The notes under the pieces are model-generated. The model was not told the DNA's origin. It made no database searches and worked only from the letters and a program-made list of their open reading frames with translations. Of a DNA stretch of 64,000 nt, positions 57,697 through 63,600 are shown piece after piece. The first letter of the stretch is position 1, and each line of letters begins with the position of its first letter. A program made the translations under genes and the position numbers. This stretch comes from Litoditis marina (taxonomy: Eukaryota > Nematoda > Chromadorea > Rhabditida > Rhabditidae), in assembly GCA_964036275.1 (NCBI GenBank), contig OZ038433.1:51849902-51913901 (forward strand). Reading direction: 5' to 3'.

Positions 57697-60600
57697 GTAT
57701 ACCACATATGAAACATTGACCTGGTACCAAACTGTGAGAGTTCCTAACCAATACGCAAGCTTAGCGCAATCTTAGCGGCCTCAATGAGAGAGTGTGCAGA
57801 TCAGAGAGACGCAGAGTGATGAACTGTATAATGGTTCATTGGTCTTCAAGTTCAAGTTCTCCCGCTTTTGTAGATTGCTAATTGCTGAGAAATGGCGCGA
57901 AGCGAACGTTGTAGGAGAATATATAAAATACACTATTTGTCAACATGTATTAGATGACCTCTTGCCAAACTTCTACCAAATGTACCGTAAGCACAACTGT
58001 TTGAAGAAGGACGATTATGTGGTCGAATCGCAACGCTTAAGTCCTTTAAAGGGGGAATTGCAGTTTGAAGGACCGTTGACATGGGATCGGACCACATGAT
58101 TGTCCTGCTTTTATGGATTACTCATGTAAATACCACTTTCGCTCCCAAATCGTGAAGAAAGTGCCAAATTTCCACCAGTGGGACGGATGTTTCATTTCGA
58201 TTGTTAACCATCTGTGTGCAGCGTGAAGTGGTTTAGTTTCGGTACGTTTGGTTGATCACGTTACGGTATTCACGTTATCTAGTCTTTCGCCACTTAAACG
58301 TTGTGTTGCTCGTGTTACGTTACGTCACTTTTTGTTACGTTTTTGTCGCGTTCGGTTATGTTTACATTACGCTACGTTACGTTACTCACGTTATGTTATC
58401 TATAGTTTCTGTGGGTGCGTCGGCAGAGCCATATACTTCCTCGCGGCATATAGGTCTGCATTGGGAAAGTGAGTCGGCTATCCCCGAGCAGTCGGTCAGG
58501 CAATAGATGTACTCCTTGTCTTTTTCACTGTAAAACAAGTTACTAATTCACAATATATTTATAGTTATAGAATACATTATATATTACTAGAGTTCTGACG
58601 ATATGAGTGTAGTGATGCTATAAAATAATGTAATGCAGTTTTATTGACAATCAATTGTAAGAGTTGATTACGGAGCTGAGCACTCATTGACTAGTGTAGT
58701 TTCACTTATTGTAGTTATCAATGAACATTTTTTATGCATAAGTTAAGTTCCAAGGAATTATTATTAAGTAACATATTTTACACTTATACTTGTACTTTAA
58801 TTACCTTAAAGGTGGTACTGGGCTTTGTGGAGTCGGATGTAGTGTACAGCCTTTTAAACACTGTTCGGCGGTTAACCATTGTTCACACTCCTTGATACAT
58901 TCCTCTGTTGCGTTGGGTTTTCTGTAATCGATCAATTGATTATATAAAGAAAGTTGGGTGAAATCTAGAATGAGAAACTCATTTCTGAGATACACACCAG
59001 CAATTGAAGACCATACTGTTGGTCATTTGCACAGTAACGTGAAACATGTTGAACACAGCAGAACTCAGAAACGTGCAATTACAAAGTGTACGACGCCAGT
59101 TCAATTGTGGAGGTAGTTCATCGCTCGCCAGCAGACGAGAGACAGATGATTTATAATATTACGTCATTTTAGGACAACTTCTGTCAAAAAACACATTGAA
59201 AAACATGACAAATCGATAGTTTGTAGTTTACTCACGTAGTTATTGGTTCGTCGGTGGTGGTAGGTTGGGGTGCGAGAATGGTAGAGTTGCATCCCGTCTC
59301 GCATACTTGATTACCTACGCACGCGGAAATACACGCAGACGCTATGTGACCCCTAAAATATGTTCAAACTCATAGGAGCGTTGAAACAGTTGACCGATTC
59401 ATAATTCTTGCGCAGATAAAACTCTTTTTTAAGGATACACCACGAATAGTTTTGAAAAGAAGAAGCATGTTCCAGGTGCTCGTGACCATATCATACCAAA
59501 CTGAGTACAGTTCTGATCATAGGAACTGTGAAACGATTTTCAATTTGTAGAAACGTGGAAAGAATTTTCTGTGCTGTGTTTGTTCCAGAAACACCATCGT
59601 TTTGATTGTACTTCATGGCTCGAATTAACACTTGCTACACGTGGTTTCTATATATTGATGACTATTCGGTGGTGGTTGACACATTTCACATAACTCATCC
59701 CACTAACTCTTCACTAACTTTTGATCAGGTGTGAGCGTTCCTGCATCCACTCCACCCAAACGATAACAGTATTCTGAACATTTGTCGGCCTCAGGCCGAC
59801 TCTGGCAGAAGGCAACGCATTTGCCCACAGTTTCACTGGAACGTTGTTCAAAGTTGCCAAAACGCAAAATACAAATGTCTTCAGAATCGAAAAATAGCTT
59901 CGATCATGAAATCTAAAACAACTCAGTTGAAGTTTATTTGTGATTATTTCAATTAGATCAAAATTTGCAGATCATCTGATATGCTAGATAATCCCAGCAC
60001 CTTCATCCCATTTCCCAAGACTCGATAATTCTTCTCTTAGTTTTCATCTCAGATTTTCGATAAAACGAAAAACGTTGGTAAAATTACAGTAGTTGTAGTA
60101 GAGTAAGGGTCTATGCACAGAGAAAAAAATTCGAACTTCGATTGAAAATTATTTTTAATCAAACGAACACTACTAAACAAAACTTGATTGTGTCATTTTT
60201 GCACAAGGTCGCTAGATTCAAACTTGAAAATAACTCGCAGAAACAGGGCCAGACCAAATAACAGTTTGAGTGAACCTGACGAACTATCTCGAAGACTCTC
60301 ACTAGTATCAGGAAAAGTTCTGATCAGGAATCAGTTTATAGAGTGTTGATGAACTTCTGCTGAAATGCTGCAACTGAAATGCTGCAGCAGCAATTCCAAG
60401 AAATCATGAAGGTTTGGTGGAAACTACTGCGCCGCCTGAGTTTGCATCGAGTGCATTAGTTCCTATTAATGAGAGCACTTCAAAAGTTCTAATCAGGAAT
60501 CAGTTTATAGAGTGTTGATGAACTTCTGCTGAAATGCTGCAACTTCTGCAACTCACATGGTGGCGGGAGGGATTGTGAGAGTGCCTGGCCCGAATACCAA

Positions 60601-63600
60601 CTTTTTGCAAGGCATCGCACACGTGACATTATATTCACAGCTCATAATGATGTAGTGGAAAATGCGGTACCTGAACAGCAACTTATAAGTAAGTTTCGAA
60701 ACATTCGCTCGAAGTTTACCACCAGCCAAATATCAGAAAAAGTGACTGAGTGAACGGAATTGGCATTTTCCTCAAATAGCATACTCGGCTGTTTGATCTG
60801 AGTACGTATGCTAGAAGATACCGACACCTTCATCCCGTTCTGCGTCTCTCGCTCCGACTCACTTCTTCTCGTCTCTTACATCCCGACGGGATGTACGAGC
60901 AGAGAAATAGCGTATGTTTGAGAAGACGCAGGATAGGATGAAGAAGCCGGGATATTCTAGCATACGTACTCTGCGCAAATACAAGCACAGGTTTCAAATT
61001 CTACTTAACCACTACACCACAAGAAGACACCGCCTCGAAACGACGCAAGAACAATAAACATGGAATAGGAAAAAGCATATTATTTTTGATTTCCCGTTAA
61101 ACCTTTGCAAATAGCTTTCCCAGATGTGGGCTGCGAAAAATTTATAATGTCTCTGCATTTCCTTAGCCTAGTGAATATCATATAATGATGGTATATAGAC
61201 GTACTTCTCAGAAATAGGGGTATTTCTGGGATCCATTATTTCACTAAGATAGCACAAATCTGCACATCTTTGAGATGGATCGTTCCGAGCACAGTCTCGG
61301 ATACAGAGGGCAACCATCACTTCACTGAAAAGAAACCGAGACACTGAGAGAGTTTATGAGAAAGGATTTCCTCCATCTCTCTTTTTCTTTCTCTCAATCT
61401 TGGCACGATGCCAACGGGTCTCAGTGGGACTGAAAAGAACTATACAAACATCGCAGATGGCAACCTGATTTACCTGGTCACATCTTTTCTTGGTGTGAGC
61501 TGTGTTAAGGGGGGAGGCAGAATCGAATGCTCAAATAATAGGAAAAACTGAGACAACTAGTTGCATACTAATCTCATTCTGGAACTCAAACTGTGAATGC
61601 TCTTAGGTTATTTTATTTGAACAAAGTATAATTATGTCATTAGGACTTTTGGATGGTGGTATGATTAGGTTAATGTGCTCAGTAAGAGATGTACTCAAAG
61701 TCTTTTCGACCCCGATCCAAGACGGTTTTGGTTTGAACTGATGATGACCCAACCCTCTGAGAAAAACCCAAATCCGTCTTGAATCAGGGTCGAAACGGTT
61801 TTGAGTACATCTCTTACTGAGCACATTGACCTAATCATTTAAATGCTCTATTATTGGAATTTTACTTCATGTTCATCTCGGTCAGACACGCAGAGGACGT
61901 ATTACAAATAGGTTCGCAATGATGCACGTTTTATGTCGTTTTAATTGAAAAACAAACTCATAATCACCTTCCTGTAAAATCTGGGAACGTGTGCCTGATA
62001 CACTCATCTTTACAAATCAGGTCGCCTTCACATGCCTGAATACATCGCATCACGACTGTATCGGGGGCGCTGCAATTAGGCATTCATTAGAATAAACTGT
62101 TCTTCTTCCATTTTGGATTGAATGAAGAAACAGTTATCACAAACGAATTTACATGTACAGCCTACTCACAAATAAACGTTGCTCAGACTACAAAGTACAA
62201 TTAGGCATCAGTTGGTCGAGCTCGTTCAACGGACCTAGTGGGAGGTTCCATGGTGGTGGTACTGGTTGTTCCGATTTCATCGATAGCAGCATCGCAGCCT
62301 TGCTCACAACTCTCCAAACCCTGACACGCACTATTACATGCCTCCAATATCTCGGCTCTGAATGGTTTATCTGATTAGAGAGATTGAAACACTCACGTGT
62401 GCTACAAAGATGGTTTACGTTTTACGTAAAGCTGTATTTACACATGAACGGCTTCAAGCTTTTGATTTGCCTTCACTTTTTGACAGCTTTTTGCCCATAA
62501 AACATGGTGGGAGTTCAATGTTCTAAATACGAAGAAGGTACTAGGGTTGTTAATCGAGTTCAAAATTTCGAGTTTTCGAGTTTTCGAGTTTTCGAGTCTC
62601 AGGAAAAATCGAGTTTTCGAGTTTCGAGTTCGACTCAACTCGAAATTTTTTGAGTTTTTCCGAGTCGAGTCGAGCTTCGAGTTCGTCTTTAACAACCCTA
62701 GAAGGTACTGACTTTTCTGAAGTAGTGGTCGATTGTGGGTCCTTTCCACTGTAACCAAAACAGTCCTTGGAACACTTCTGAGGTGAAGCAAAGACTGCAC
62801 AGTCGGCGATACATTCTCCTATCACCGTTGTGCTGAAATGTTGGATATGAAGTTTGGAAAATGTGAAAAGAAAGAAGGAAGTGTAAGATGTAACGAATGA
62901 AGAGTAGTTCATACAGACCGTGGTTCAATGATATAGAAAATACCTAGTTTACACATTTAGATCATTATTCCTTCACGTCGCTTCGTTATTGAGCCGTACA
63001 TGAGAAAGAAAGAGACAGAAAAGGAGAGAAAGGTGTATAACAGAAAGACATCTCTCAAACTTCGACGTCAAATTGTAAAGGGCAGTACAAGGTCTACTAT
63101 ATATCCTATGTTTCGTATATTGACGAATCATACAATCAGGATTTTCATTTTCTATAAAAAATGGAAAGAGAACGCAAACCAATATGGAATGTCAGAAAGT
63201 TGATGTATCAATCTATTCTGTGTGGATCAAACTACAAAGTACAACTAAAACCAGTGAGGTCTTTGATCTTGTTCCACTCACTTAGTTACAGGTTCCGGCG
63301 TAGGAGTTGTTCCGATTCCATCCATAGCAGCGTCGCAGCCAGTCTCACACCTCTTCAAACTCTGACACGCAGCATTACACGCTTTCAGGATTTCGGCTCT
63401 GAACGAATATAGACGAATTGAAACATTCACCTGTGCTACAAAGATGGTTTACTTTTCACGTGAAGCTATTTTTACACATGAACGGAAAGTGTGGTTTAAA
63501 CATCACATATAATTCATGCTTTTGATTTGATTTCACTTTCTGATAGCAAAGCTTGAAACATGGTGGAGCTTCAATCGTATTCTTAATACTACCAATAAGG

